From assembly GCA_934757845.1 (NCBI GenBank), contig CAKVLQ010000006.1, positions 1-64,000 on the forward strand: a stretch of DNA of 64,000 nucleotides, read 5' to 3'. Below, one piece after another: positions 26,077 through 35,184 of the stretch. How positions within the stretch are numbered: position 1 is the stretch's first letter; the number at the start of each line of letters is the position of its first letter. This stretch comes from an uncultured Clostridia bacterium (GTDB taxonomy: Bacteria > Bacillota > Clostridia > Christensenellales > UBA1242). The translations under genes and the position numbers were made by a program. The notes beneath the pieces are model-generated. The model had not been told where the DNA came from, made no database searches, and saw only the letters and a program-made list of their open reading frames with translations.

Positions 26077-27693
26077 GTGAAAAAAATACTAACTGCAATT
26101 ACTCTTATACTTTTGATAGGCGTTAACTGCCTTCTTTCTGCGTGCAATTTAATAACTATTAATAATCAAAAATATTTAAGTCAAACCGTTGCGAGTGTTG
26201 ATGATATAAAAATTTCAATGGAAGATTTGCTTCTTGGTTATAACAGTTTTGGATATAATTATGTCGAGCAACAATCAATGTCAACCGAAGAAGCGGTTAA
26301 AAAAACATTAGAAACTTTGATAGACCGAGAACTTGTTTTGAAAAAAGCAAAAGAAAAATTTGGAGATTTGTCTATTACAAAACAAAACGAAGTTTGGAAA
26401 GAAGTTTATGATTATGTTAATCAGCAAGTAAAAACTTATGCTGACGAAATAATCAAAAATGAAAATTGGAATATACCTTCACAAGAAGATGAAACAAAAA
26501 CAACTGCAACAAAGTTTACTCCTTATGAAAAGAAAGTTGAAAGAACAAAAAATGCTGATGGTTCTTATACTTATTCAAGAATAGTTGACAAAGAAGAAGA
26601 AACTGACACTGAACTTATAAAATTTGAACTTAACGAATTTGGAAATGAAGAAATAACTAAAAAAGCATATTCAAAATATATAACAAAAATTAAGAAAAGC
26701 CGAGATGAATATTCAAAACTTTCAAATGACGAAGTTTTTGAAAAAGAAACAAAACGAATTTATGATATTTATGAAAAAAATAAATATCTAACTATGTTCC
26801 AAGAAGATTATGAAAACAACATGGCAGTTGATGTTCAAAAAATTAAAGATAAATATATTGAACTTGTAAAAAATAGTGCTTTCACTTATGCTCTAGACAA
26901 AAGTGCTTATGACACAAAAATGCAAAGCACTTCAAGTGGGGCAGGCGAAGTTTATTATCACCCATTTGAAGAAAGCAAAGGATATATTGGCGTTGCCCAT
27001 ATTTTGTTAAAATATTCTGACGAACAATCAAGTCAAATTAAAGAACTTGAAACAAAACTTTCAAATGGCTCAATCACTCCAGAGCAATATCAACACGAAC
27101 TTGAAAAGGTTGCAAATTCTATTGTTGTTAAAAACAAACAAGACGAAAATGCACCTGCAAAAAGTGTTAATGAAGTGTTTGCAGAAATTAGCAATGCTTT
27201 GAATGCTTGTGGAAATGATGAAGATGCAAGAGTAAAAACTTTTATTAAATATATTGAAATGTATAATGACGATGACGGAATTATGAGTGCTCTTAATAGT
27301 TATAGTCAATATTATGCAATCAATCTTGACACAAGTGTAACAGACACAATGATAAAAGAATTTGCTGATGCAAGCCGAAGTTTTTATACTGAAAACAAAG
27401 AAACTTACACAATTTATGAAAGCCCAGTTTTGGGAAGTTATGGTTATCACATAATCTTTAATATGGGTGTTTATAAAAATGACATTCCACTTAATGATAT
27501 TGATAAAGTTACTGAAACATATTTGTTTGAAACAGAATGCATGAAAGGAACAAACAAAAGTTTGTTTGACAAAATGCTTGAACTTGTTGATTCAAGCACA
27601 TATAGTGAATATCAAACTTCACTTATAAAAGACTTGCGTGCTGGAAAAACAATTAACTATAACAAAACTGCTTATGAAAGATTATATAAATAA
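26077..27693 (+). CDS. prsA: PrsA-like lipoprotein foldase (parvulin-type peptidyl-prolyl isomerase)
   Basis: 538 residues. The signal peptide ends in lipobox L-L-S-A-C23, so the protein should be anchored outside the membrane and assist folding of secreted proteins. An N-terminal SurA_N-like helical region (about 40-130) is followed by a charged region. A parvulin domain then runs from V-A-H-I-L-L-K to G-S-Y-G-Y-H-I-I. The distance between those two landmarks is about 150 residues, so the domain carries an insertion of some 60. It starts at GTG 26077, with AAAGGAG upstream; an upstream in-frame Met has no ribosome site. Monocistronic with terminator. Confidence 0.8.
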   Translation: MKKILTAITLILLIGVNCLLSACNLITINNQKYLSQTVASVDDIKISMEDLLLGYNSFGYNYVEQQSMSTEEAVKKTLETLIDRELVLKKAKEKFGDLSITKQNEVWKEVYDYVNQQVKTYADEIIKNENWNIPSQEDETKTTATKFTPYEKKVERTKNADGSYTYSRIVDKEEETDTELIKFELNEFGNEEITKKAYSKYITKIKKSRDEYSKLSNDEVFEKETKRIYDIYEKNKYLTMFQEDYENNMAVDVQKIKDKYIELVKNSAFTYALDKSAYDTKMQSTSSGAGEVYYHPFEESKGYIGVAHILLKYSDEQSSQIKELETKLSNGSITPEQYQHELEKVANSIVVKNKQDENAPAKSVNEVFAEISNALNACGNDEDARVKTFIKYIEMYNDDDGIMSALNSYSQYYAINLDTSVTDTMIKEFADASRSFYTENKETYTIYESPVLGSYGYHIIFNMGVYKNDIPLNDIDKVTETYLFETECMKGTNKSLFDKMLELVDSSTYSEYQTSLIKDLRAGKTINYNKTAYERLYK

Positions 27694-27723
27694 TTGCTAG
27701 AATAATGTTTTAAATTTAAAAAT

Positions 27724-27749
27724 GCCCTAGTTTAATACTGGGGCTTTTT
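27724..27749 (+). terminator. intrinsic terminator of the PrsA-like gene
   Basis: Stem GCCCTAG/CTGGGGC (one wobble pair), 7-nt loop, five T. Confidence 0.8.
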
Positions 27750-27810
27750 ATTATTTTAAAATAAAATTTGTGGCATTATGTCAAAAACAAGTTTATTTGA
27801 AGTTAAGAGA

Positions 27811-27839
27811 TTGACATTTTTTGAATTTTTTGTTACTAT
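27811..27839 (+). promoter_or_regulatory. promoter of the flippase-like gene, leaderless geometry
   Basis: Perfect TTGACA, 17-nt spacer, extended -10 TGTTACTAT, TTAATT, then ATG at 27846. Confidence 0.8.
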
Positions 27840-27845
27840 TTAATT

Positions 27846-29087
27846 ATGTTAGGAAAAAGAAAACTAAAAAAAGGAATTTTAAAAAGTTTTGGGCTTTTAA
27901 AGAAATCTTGTTTAAGTGGCAAGATTTTTCAAACTACTTTTAGTTGTTCTTTAAAAAATAAATATATTGAAGATGACCTTAAAAAGGCTGACGAAAAACT
28001 TGCATTAAGAAAGCAAAAAAAGAAAAAAATAACAAACATTTTGCTTTTGGTGGCAAATCTTCTTATTGTTGTTGGCATAATGATTTATTATGCTTTAACA
28101 AGCGGAATTGAAAGTTTTAAAAGTTTGATTTTTCAAAATGTTGCCTATCAATATTTGCTTGTGGCACTTGGATTGTTTTTGGCTGGCATTTTGATTGAAA
28201 CATTAAAATATTATCAACTTATCAAAAAATCAACAGGGAAACGAAGATTTATAACAAGTTTAAACACGCATTTAACGGGAAGATATTATGATTGTATCAC
28301 TCCGTTTGCGGTTGGTGGTCAACCTTTTCAAATTTTTTATTTGCACAAAAAAGGTATTTCTGGAAGCAAAGCAACAAGCATTCCACTTGTAAAACACTTT
28401 TTTAGTATGATTGCTTTGTCTTTAATTTCCATTGTGGTGTTAATTTCTCAATTTTTTGTTACCGAACCTATAAGCCCTATTATAATAACAATAGCAATTA
28501 TTGCAATTATAGCAAATTTATTGGTGGTTTTGGCAATATTACTATTTAGCGTTTCAAAACGAATTGCACCAGCACTTGTTATTAAGATTTTGAAACTTCT
28601 TAATAAAATGCATATTATAAAAAACTATAAAACAACATTTTTTAAAGTTTCAAGATTTGTAAAAAGTTATCAACGAAGCATGAAAGATTTTTCAAAAAGT
28701 GCGTGGACAATTATAGTTCAGTTGGTGCTTGCCACTTTAAGTTATGTTGCCATATATTCGATTGCATACTTTATTTATCTTGCATTTTTGCCACTAAATT
28801 CAAATCCACAACCTGTTAGTTTTGCAAGCATATTTTGTTTTGCTGTTTTGTGTGATTTATGCTCTGGAATTATGCCACTTCCAGGTGGAACGGGGCTTGC
28901 AGAAATTAGTTTTGATAGTTTGTTTAAAAATTTGTTTTCTCAAAAAAATGTTTTCCCTTGGGCGCTTTTGATTTGGAGGGTATTGACATATTTTGCCTTT
29001 GTTGTGATTGGCGGGGTTAGAATTGTTGTTTCGTTTTTTAGAAACAACAAACAAAATAAAAAATCAATAAAAAAATTAAAAAAATAA
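27846..29087 (+). CDS. flippase-like membrane protein (LPG synthase TM domain, UPF0104)
   Basis: 413 residues: basic N-terminal cytosolic segment (1-60), then about 8 membrane helices of the lysylphosphatidylglycerol synthase membrane domain (PF03706-like). Diagnostic blocks are I-T-P-F-A-V-G-G-Q-P, M-P-L-P-G-G-T-G-L-A-E and W-R-V-L-T-Y-F. The MprF-type soluble aminoacyl-transferase domain is absent, so it is a stand-alone putative lipid or glycolipid flippase. Its ATG lies 6 nt after a consensus -10 box and has no Shine-Dalgarno, so a leaderless mRNA is expected. Confidence 0.85.
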   Translation: MLGKRKLKKGILKSFGLLKKSCLSGKIFQTTFSCSLKNKYIEDDLKKADEKLALRKQKKKKITNILLLVANLLIVVGIMIYYALTSGIESFKSLIFQNVAYQYLLVALGLFLAGILIETLKYYQLIKKSTGKRRFITSLNTHLTGRYYDCITPFAVGGQPFQIFYLHKKGISGSKATSIPLVKHFFSMIALSLISIVVLISQFFVTEPISPIIITIAIIAIIANLLVVLAILLFSVSKRIAPALVIKILKLLNKMHIIKNYKTTFFKVSRFVKSYQRSMKDFSKSAWTIIVQLVLATLSYVAIYSIAYFIYLAFLPLNSNPQPVSFASIFCFAVLCDLCSGIMPLPGGTGLAEISFDSLFKNLFSQKNVFPWALLIWRVLTYFAFVVIGGVRIVVSFFRNNKQNKKSIKKLKK

Positions 29088-29110
29088 TTTGCTTTTGCAA
29101 ATTATTTTTT
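29082..29110. terminator. bidirectional intrinsic terminator
   Basis: Perfect 11-bp stem AAATAATTTGC/GCAAATTATTT, loop TTTT, overlapping the flippase stop. It lies between convergent genes. Confidence 0.8.
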
Positions 29111-29165
29111 TATTATCAATTTTAGTTTTAAAGTGGTAAATTAAAGCAGATATGTTTCTATTTTA

Positions 29166-29882
29166 TTATTTTTTTCGATTGCTTTTTGCAAATATCAAAA
29201 CAAATCTTAAAAGATTTAGCAAACTGTAAAGAAAACTTGCAACATAGGTTAGTGCAGCCGCACTCAAAACTTCTTTAACTTTGCCAGTTTCTTCGCTTGA
29301 CAAAATGTTATTTTCTTGCAAAATTTTTATTGCTCGCTTGCTTGCGTTAAATTCAACGGGAAGTGTTATTAAACTTGCAAGAAAACTTAATCCAAACACA
29401 GACATTCCGCAAATTAAAATAATGTTTGCAATGTTGGGTGCAAGCCAAACAAAATCAAATAGCAAACCAAGAATAATAATTGGCATAAGAAGAGTTGAAG
29501 AAATATTATAGGTTTTTATAACAAAATTTCTTATTTTGTTTGGGAAATAATGTTGTTTGTCTTGAATTGCGTGCCCACATTCATGAGCAGTTACGCCCAA
29601 ACTTGAAATTGATGTTGAGTTATAATTATCTTTACTTAATGCCAAAATTTTGTTTTTGCTGTCGTAATAATCATTAAGTTTTCCGTCAATTTCTTTAATT
29701 TGAACATCGTGAATATCATAAGCAGTTAAAATTTGTTTTGCAAGTTCACAGCCTTTGATGTTTTTTTGTGAAAATTCGGTTGAATATTTGTTATAACTTG
29801 AATTTACTTTTGCTTCGGCATAAATTGCAAGGATTATTGCGGGAAGCAAAATTATTCCTAAAATATAATATGTTAAATACAT
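29166..29882 (-). CDS. YugP-like zinc metallopeptidase (Zn_peptidase_2)
   Basis: 238 residues with an N-terminal membrane helix (4-22) and the zinc site H100-E101-C-G-H104 in V-T-A-H-E-C-G-H-A-I-Q-D. Two or three further helices follow (about 135-180 and 210-230), with F-N-A-S-K-R-A between them, all typical of the YugP/PF04298 family. Role in membrane or envelope proteolysis is presumed, substrate unknown. Its ATG follows the upstream paralogue's TAA directly and uses AAGGGGG inside that gene's end, so the two are translationally coupled. Confidence 0.85.
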   Translation of the reverse strand: MYLTYYILGIILLPAIILAIYAEAKVNSSYNKYSTEFSQKNIKGCELAKQILTAYDIHDVQIKEIDGKLNDYYDSKNKILALSKDNYNSTSISSLGVTAHECGHAIQDKQHYFPNKIRNFVIKTYNISSTLLMPIIILGLLFDFVWLAPNIANIILICGMSVFGLSFLASLITLPVEFNASKRAIKILQENNILSSEETGKVKEVLSAAALTYVASFLYSLLNLLRFVLIFAKSNRKK

Positions 29883-30569
29883 TTAAAACCCCCTTAAAAT
29901 TTTTTTGAAAAATTTTCTGTATCCTTTAAAAAATCCACCAACATAAGTAAAACAAGCAAGATTAAGCAGTTTTTTTGCAATTTTAAGTTCGTTGTTTGTT
30001 AGAATGCTGTTCTTTTTAAGCAAGTTTATTGCTTTGTTGCTGGCATCTTTTTCAACGGGAATTATTATTAATCGAACAAAAAAATTTATAATATAAAAAC
30101 ATAATAAAATAATAAGAGCAATTTTGATATAGAAAGTTTCCAAGAACAAACTTATAATTAAAAAAATTATTGCAGGGAATAACAAAACAGATGTTATTTT
30201 GTTAACAAAACTTAAAAAAATAAAAATTTTGAACAATTTGTTTTTGCTTTGATGCTGAATTGCGTGCCCAAGTTCGTGCATAGAAACGGCAATAGCACCC
30301 ACGCTTGAATTATTAAAAACATCTTTTGAAAGCCTTATTAAATTTTCACTTGTTGAATAACTATTGTCAAGATAATCTCCGCATTCAGTTATTTTTGTGT
30401 TTAGGTTTAATAATTTAATAAAAAAAATAATAAGTTCATGACTTTTTATATGCCCAAAATTTTCAATTTCGTTTGCTTTGTTAAAATAATTAATAACAAG
30501 TTTGTTGCTTGTTATGTTTAAAATCATTCCCAAAACAATTATTGAAATTATTATTATGCAATATATCAC
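29883..30569 (-). CDS. second YugP-like zinc metallopeptidase
   Basis: 228 residues, paralogous to the next gene: N-terminal helix (2-20), zinc site H98-E-L-G-H102 in M-H-E-L-G-H-A-I-Q-H, two central helices, and V-E-K-D-A-S-N-K-A in place of the partner's N-A-S-K-R-A. It starts with GTG at 30569. TATAAT (complement of 30576-30581) ends 6 nt upstream and there is no Shine-Dalgarno, so a leaderless start is likely. Forms a two-gene operon with the downstream paralogue. Confidence 0.8.
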   Translation of the reverse strand: MIYCIIIISIIVLGMILNITSNKLVINYFNKANEIENFGHIKSHELIIFFIKLLNLNTKITECGDYLDNSYSTSENLIRLSKDVFNNSSVGAIAVSMHELGHAIQHQSKNKLFKIFIFLSFVNKITSVLLFPAIIFLIISLFLETFYIKIALIILLCFYIINFFVRLIIIPVEKDASNKAINLLKKNSILTNNELKIAKKLLNLACFTYVGGFFKGYRKFFKKILRGF

Positions 30570-30575
30570 AAACTT

Positions 30576-30604
30576 ATTATATCAAAAATTTTGCAATTTT
30601 TTAA
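30576..30604 (-). promoter_or_regulatory. promoter of the YugP-like pair, leaderless geometry
   Basis: On the minus strand: weak -35 TTAAAA, 17-nt spacer, extended -10 TGATATAAT, AAGTTT, then GTG. Confidence 0.6.
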
Positions 30605-31501
30605 TTAAAAAACATTAATTTTTGAAATTTTATTAAAAGAAAAATCAAAAGAGAAGATTTTGTGAGTTTTGTCGGAATAAAACAAAACATAATTTTCACC
30701 GTCAAGGTCAATGCGTTTAAAATCTCCAAAAAACGAATTTAAACTTTCTTTTGTGGCAATATCGCTTAAATGTTGTGTTAAATAATGTTTTGCAAGATTA
30801 ATATTGTCAACTTTTAGGGCTTGCAAAAATGCTATTGGAATTATTTTTTTGCAATTTGTTAGCATTGGGTGAGAGAACTGATAAACTGTTTTTTTGTTTA
30901 TATTATTGTTTGTAATCGTTGTTATAATTGAGTGTTTTGCAATGTCATTAAGATTGGTTAAAATTTCAATATTTCCATTTTTAATGTTAATGCCGTTATA
31001 ATAATCATTAAACAAAATTTGATTGTTTGATGAAAACACAAAACAATAATTATTATCAAAAGAAAGTATTGTGTTTTGACCATTTTTTTGACATTCTGCG
31101 TTTCCAAATAATTTTGGAAGAGCGATGGTTTGATTTTGCAAGGTTATATTTGTGCAAAAAGTGTTAAAAACCGAATAATTTTGATTTGACAAAATAACTT
31201 TCATGTTTTTAACAACTTCAACTTTTTCAAGGGTGATTAAATAAACATTTTTATAACTGATAATTTCTGCACTGCTAGATTCAACAACAAGCCCATTTCC
31301 TGAATTTTTTATATATACATTATAGGGCAAAATCAAATTTTCAGATTTTGTAATTGGTTCAACAAAAAGTGTTAGATTTTCATTTTCGTTTAAAGTTAAT
31401 TTGAATGTTTGAAAACTATTTTCACATAGTTTTCGTCTATTAAAATTGTTTAAACTTATCATACAATCAAATTTTGTTTTTATTTTTAAAATATAATCCA
31501 T
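30605..31501 (-). CDS. hypothetical protein
   Basis: 298 residues, not recognised. It looks soluble: no signal peptide or membrane helix, many short beta-strand-like stretches with Asn-rich turns in the first 200 residues, and a more helical part (about 215-255; A-F-L-Q-A-L-K-V-D-N-I-N-L-A). A final strand pair ends the protein. No catalytic motif stands out. It lies upstream of the YugP-like pair on the same strand with about 35 nt between, but that pair has its own promoter. No good ribosome site is seen at the ATG. Confidence 0.6.
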   Translation of the reverse strand: MDYILKIKTKFDCMISLNNFNRRKLCENSFQTFKLTLNENENLTLFVEPITKSENLILPYNVYIKNSGNGLVVESSSAEIISYKNVYLITLEKVEVVKNMKVILSNQNYSVFNTFCTNITLQNQTIALPKLFGNAECQKNGQNTILSFDNNYCFVFSSNNQILFNDYYNGINIKNGNIEILTNLNDIAKHSIITTITNNNINKKTVYQFSHPMLTNCKKIIPIAFLQALKVDNINLAKHYLTQHLSDIATKESLNSFFGDFKRIDLDGENYVLFYSDKTHKIFSFDFSFNKISKINVF

Positions 31502-31647
31502 ATAATAGTTTATTTTGAATTAATCAAAATTATGTTATAAATTTGCTTGAATAAACTTTTAAGAATTTTGTTTTAAAAATTGGATTTTATAAAAAATGTT
31601 TTTAATATTTTGTGTTTAAAAATTTTTTGTTTGTTAAAAATTGATTT

Positions 31648-31959
31648 ATGCAAAATATTATAAATTTTAGTGATTTTAATAAAAAGAAAAGTTTAAGCGA
31701 TGATGAGATAAAGAGTTTATTTTTGGGGCTTGTTAATTTAATAAAATCAAATGCGATTGATGATTTTAGTGGAAAAATAAAAATTGAATATGAAAAAAAA
31801 TCTTTGCAACTAAACTCTACACTTTTGGAACTGAAAGTTAAAGACGAAATTATATCCGACCTTAAAAAAGAAAATTTGGTTTTGAAGAGTAAAACGAATG
31901 ATTTAATTAACAAAATTAATCAATTATCAACTCTTGTTGATGTCAATAAATTACCATAA
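31648..31959 (+). CDS. small coiled-coil protein, hypothetical
   Basis: 103 residues. An N-terminal D-E-I-K-S-L-F-L-G-L-V-N-L-I segment is followed by a long heptad-like helix (about 50-97; L-x-x-x-L-x-x-x-x-x-I-I-x-x-L). Short coiled-coil proteins of this kind occur among cell-division and nucleoid factors, but nothing specific is recognised. No Shine-Dalgarno precedes the ATG. A terminator hairpin follows. An overlapping minus-strand frame of similar length looks like its shadow. Confidence 0.5.
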   Translation: MQNIINFSDFNKKKSLSDDEIKSLFLGLVNLIKSNAIDDFSGKIKIEYEKKSLQLNSTLLELKVKDEIISDLKKENLVLKSKTNDLINKINQLSTLVDVNKLP

Positions 31960-32074
31960 AAACTAATATAAAAAATTTTTAAAACAAATTTAATATTATA
32001 ATAAATAAAGATTAAATAAAAAATAAGTATTTTTAATTATTAAACTACAAATTAATAATGCAAAACAACAAAAA

Positions 32075-32100
32075 GCACCAAACAAAAATTGGTGTTTTTT
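32075..32100 (+). terminator. intrinsic terminator
   Basis: CACCAA/TTGGTG stem with A-rich left flank and T-run, downstream of the small coiled-coil gene. Confidence 0.7.
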
Positions 32101-32114
32101 GGTTATTAAATTAA

Positions 32115-32143
32115 TTGAAAAATTTGCAAAAAAATGTTATAAT
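32115..32143 (+). promoter_or_regulatory. promoter of addB, leaderless geometry
   Basis: TTGAAA (32115-32120), 17-nt spacer, extended -10 TGTTATAAT, five T, then ATG at 32149. Confidence 0.75.
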
Positions 32144-32148
32144 TTTTT

Positions 32149-35100
32149 ATGCAAAAAATTTTTGTGGACAAAACGAATGTTTATGCTTTCAAAAAAATGT
32201 TAAAAAGCATAAATGAAAATGAAAACAATATTATTATTGTTCCAGACAAATTTAGTTTAAACAGTGAGCAAATGTTTTTTGAAGAAAACAATCTTTCTGT
32301 TAGTTTTTCTACGCAAACTTATAGTTTAACAAAACTTGCTTCCAAGATTTTGGAAAAGAAGTTGAGAACAAAAAAGTTAATTGACAAAAACATTTCAGTT
32401 ATGATAATTTCGCAAATTATAACTGAAAAAAAAGATGAGTTTTTATATTTTAAAAACATAAGAGATTTTGGGAAAATAAGCGAAGATATTTATAATTTTA
32501 TAAGTCAAGTTTTAAGTTCGGAAATTTCAAGTTTTAATGATAATATTCCTATTGAACTTAAAAACAAAATTAGCGACATAAACCTTGTTTTGAATGAATA
32601 TAAAAAAAGAATTAGAACTGGTCTTGTTGATTCGAGTTTTAAGTTTGAACTTTTCTTGAATGAAATTAAAAATTCAGATTTAATAAAAAATTCTAATTTT
32701 TATTTTGGAATGTTTGATAGTTTAACAAACCAAGTTAAAAGTTTGATAAAAGAGATTTCAAAATATGCAAAAAGTGTTTCGTTTTCGGCAAGCGTTATTG
32801 AAAACAAAGTGAATAACAATCAAATTTTTGACTTTTATAAAAGTTTAAACAAAAATTGTGAAATTGTTAAATCAAATTCGCTTGACGATTTTTCAAGTTT
32901 TTTAAGTTTGAATTTCTTTTCATCAAATAATAAAAAGTTTGAAATTAAAAATGACAGGCTTGTTTTGTTTGAGACAAAAAATATAGACGATGAAATTGAT
33001 AACTTGGTTTATGAAATTAAAAAAGATGTTTTTTTGAATAATTTAAGATTTAAAGACATTGCTGTGTGTTTGAGTGATTTTAATGGATATTGTGAAAAAC
33101 TTAAAGTGAAATTTTTGAAAGCAAAAATTAATATTTTTGTTGATGAAAATCAAAAATTAATAAGCACGGGCTATGCAAGATTTTTGCTTTTAATTCTTAA
33201 TGCATTTGAATTTTTTGATATACAAGATGCACTTAACATTTTGAAAAGCGGTTATGTTGAAATAGAGTTAAAAAAGATTGAAAATTTTGAAAGTTTTGCA
33301 AAAAAAATTAAACTTCAATCGTTATTTGAAACAGACAAATTTAAGTGCTTTTGCGATGACGAATTGTTTGAAGATTTTAATTTTGTTTTTAATAATTTTG
33401 TAAAATTAATATTTGATTTTAAAAATAATATTGAAAGTGAAAGTGCTAATGAGTTCTTTTTGAAATTTGATAACTTACTTGATAAGTTGGGTTCAAAAAA
33501 ATTGTTAAAGCAAAAAATTGAAGATTATAAAAAAACGGATATTTTGCTTTATAAAAAGTATTGTCAACTTGAAACAAAAATTGACAGTTGTTTTGAGAGC
33601 ATAAAAGAATTTTATAATCAAAAATTTGATTTAAAAAAACTTATTTATTTTGTTAATCTTTGTTTTGATAACACAACAATTAGTTTAGCCCCTGTTAGTG
33701 TTGATTCGGTTTTTGTGGGTGATAGTGAAAATTCTGAATATAAAAGTTACAAAAAAATTTATGTTTTGGGAGCAAACTCAAATTTTCCAAAATTAACCCC
33801 CGATAATGCAATTTTTTGTGAAAATGAACTTAAAATGCTTGAAATGGAAGAAGAAATTAATCCAAAACCTAGTTTGGTTAACAAAATAAGTTTTTACAAA
33901 TGCTTCGAAATTTTGTTAAATTCAAGCCAAAATTTGGTTTTAAGTTATTCGGCTAAAAGTGAAAATTCACAAAATTATCCTTCAATTTTTGTTAAAAATT
34001 GTTTGAAACATTTTGTTAAAGATGGAAAACCTATTAATTTTCTAAAAATAAATCTTGATGTGTTAAACACCTTTGATTATAATCAAATTTTGGCGGTTTT
34101 ATCTGTTAAATTTCAAGATATTGATGATTTTGTTAAAAATTATTATCTTCAAGAAGATGGGAAGTTGAAACAAGTTTTAAACCAGGTGGTAACAAACAAA
34201 TCTAATTGGAGTTTTGAAACCAAAAACGAGGAGATTGACAAAAATTTGATTGAAACAAATGTTTTTTCTTCATCTTCGCTTGAAGATTATTTTGGTTGTT
34301 CAAAAAGGTATTTTTATAGAGATATTTTGAAACTTAAACCAAACGACCAGATTGATTTTGATGCAAGAATTGTTGGAAATATTGTGCATAGTTGTTGCAA
34401 AAAGTTGGCAGACAAAATTATTAAACAAACTGAAATTATGGAAAAAGATAAAAAAGAAATTGTTGACTTTGTGTTTGCAGAAAAAAAATATAATTTTTTG
34501 AAAACAACTGAAAATGGAGATAGTAAAATCAAAAATTTGAAAAATGAAATTTTTAAGTTGTTTGATTTTGTTTTGGACACACAAAAACAAAGCGAGTTTA
34601 AAATTTGCAAGGCTGAATATGGGTTTTTGCAAAATGTTGATGGAGTTAAATTTAAAGGCTTTGTTGACCGAATTGATGAAACTAATGATGAATTTATTAT
34701 TGTTGATTATAAAACTGGCAAAACGAAAATTGATTATTGCGACATAATTGTTGGAACAAAAATTCAACTTTTGTTATATGCAAAAATACTTGAACAAATT
34801 TTAAACAAAAAGTGTATGGGAGTTTATTATCTTTCGGTTAGTGATGAATATTCAACGCAGAAGAAACAAAAAATTTATTTTAATGGAATTACTGTTAATG
34901 AAAATAATGTTATAAATAGGCTGTCAAAAAATGAAACAGATTTTGAGTTTAAAGAAAAATATCTTTTAACAAGAAATCAATTTGATAAACTAAAAAATTA
35001 TGTTTTTGAAAAAATAACAAATGCGATAAAAAGCATTAAAAATGCCGAATTTTTTGAAAATCCAGTTTGCGTTAATGACTTTTCTTGCTGTGAATATTGC

Positions 35101-35184
35101 GAATTTGGTGAAGTTTGTTTGCAAAAAAATGAAAAAATTATTGAATTTGATGAAAATATGATAAAGGAAATTTTTGATGATTAA
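32149..35184 (+). CDS. addB: helicase-nuclease subunit AddB (RexB-like)
   Basis: 1011 residues. AddAB processes double-strand breaks for RecA loading. The C-terminal PD-(D/E)XK nuclease shows G-F-V-D840-R-I-D and I-V-D853-Y-K855. The four iron-sulfur cysteines of AddB are present: C717 (F-G-C-S-K-R-Y-F) and C981-x2-C984-x5-C990. The N terminus, I-F-V-D-K-T-N, lacks the G-x-x-G-S-G-K-T loop of B. subtilis AddB, as in streptococcal RexB. The start ATG lies 5 nt after an extended -10 box without Shine-Dalgarno. It overlaps addA by 8 nt. Confidence 0.9.
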   Translation: MQKIFVDKTNVYAFKKMLKSINENENNIIIVPDKFSLNSEQMFFEENNLSVSFSTQTYSLTKLASKILEKKLRTKKLIDKNISVMIISQIITEKKDEFLYFKNIRDFGKISEDIYNFISQVLSSEISSFNDNIPIELKNKISDINLVLNEYKKRIRTGLVDSSFKFELFLNEIKNSDLIKNSNFYFGMFDSLTNQVKSLIKEISKYAKSVSFSASVIENKVNNNQIFDFYKSLNKNCEIVKSNSLDDFSSFLSLNFFSSNNKKFEIKNDRLVLFETKNIDDEIDNLVYEIKKDVFLNNLRFKDIAVCLSDFNGYCEKLKVKFLKAKINIFVDENQKLISTGYARFLLLILNAFEFFDIQDALNILKSGYVEIELKKIENFESFAKKIKLQSLFETDKFKCFCDDELFEDFNFVFNNFVKLIFDFKNNIESESANEFFLKFDNLLDKLGSKKLLKQKIEDYKKTDILLYKKYCQLETKIDSCFESIKEFYNQKFDLKKLIYFVNLCFDNTTISLAPVSVDSVFVGDSENSEYKSYKKIYVLGANSNFPKLTPDNAIFCENELKMLEMEEEINPKPSLVNKISFYKCFEILLNSSQNLVLSYSAKSENSQNYPSIFVKNCLKHFVKDGKPINFLKINLDVLNTFDYNQILAVLSVKFQDIDDFVKNYYLQEDGKLKQVLNQVVTNKSNWSFETKNEEIDKNLIETNVFSSSSLEDYFGCSKRYFYRDILKLKPNDQIDFDARIVGNIVHSCCKKLADKIIKQTEIMEKDKKEIVDFVFAEKKYNFLKTTENGDSKIKNLKNEIFKLFDFVLDTQKQSEFKICKAEYGFLQNVDGVKFKGFVDRIDETNDEFIIVDYKTGKTKIDYCDIIVGTKIQLLLYAKILEQILNKKCMGVYYLSVSDEYSTQKKQKIYFNGITVNENNVINRLSKNETDFEFKEKYLLTRNQFDKLKNYVFEKITNAIKSIKNAEFFENPVCVNDFSCCEYCEFGEVCLQKNEKIIEFDENMIKEIFDD

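Noticed and set aside
31602..31913. minus-strand ORF opposite the small coiled-coil gene
   Set aside because: Phe/Ser/Leu-rich shadow of a Lys/Asp/Leu coding strand, with no start signal.
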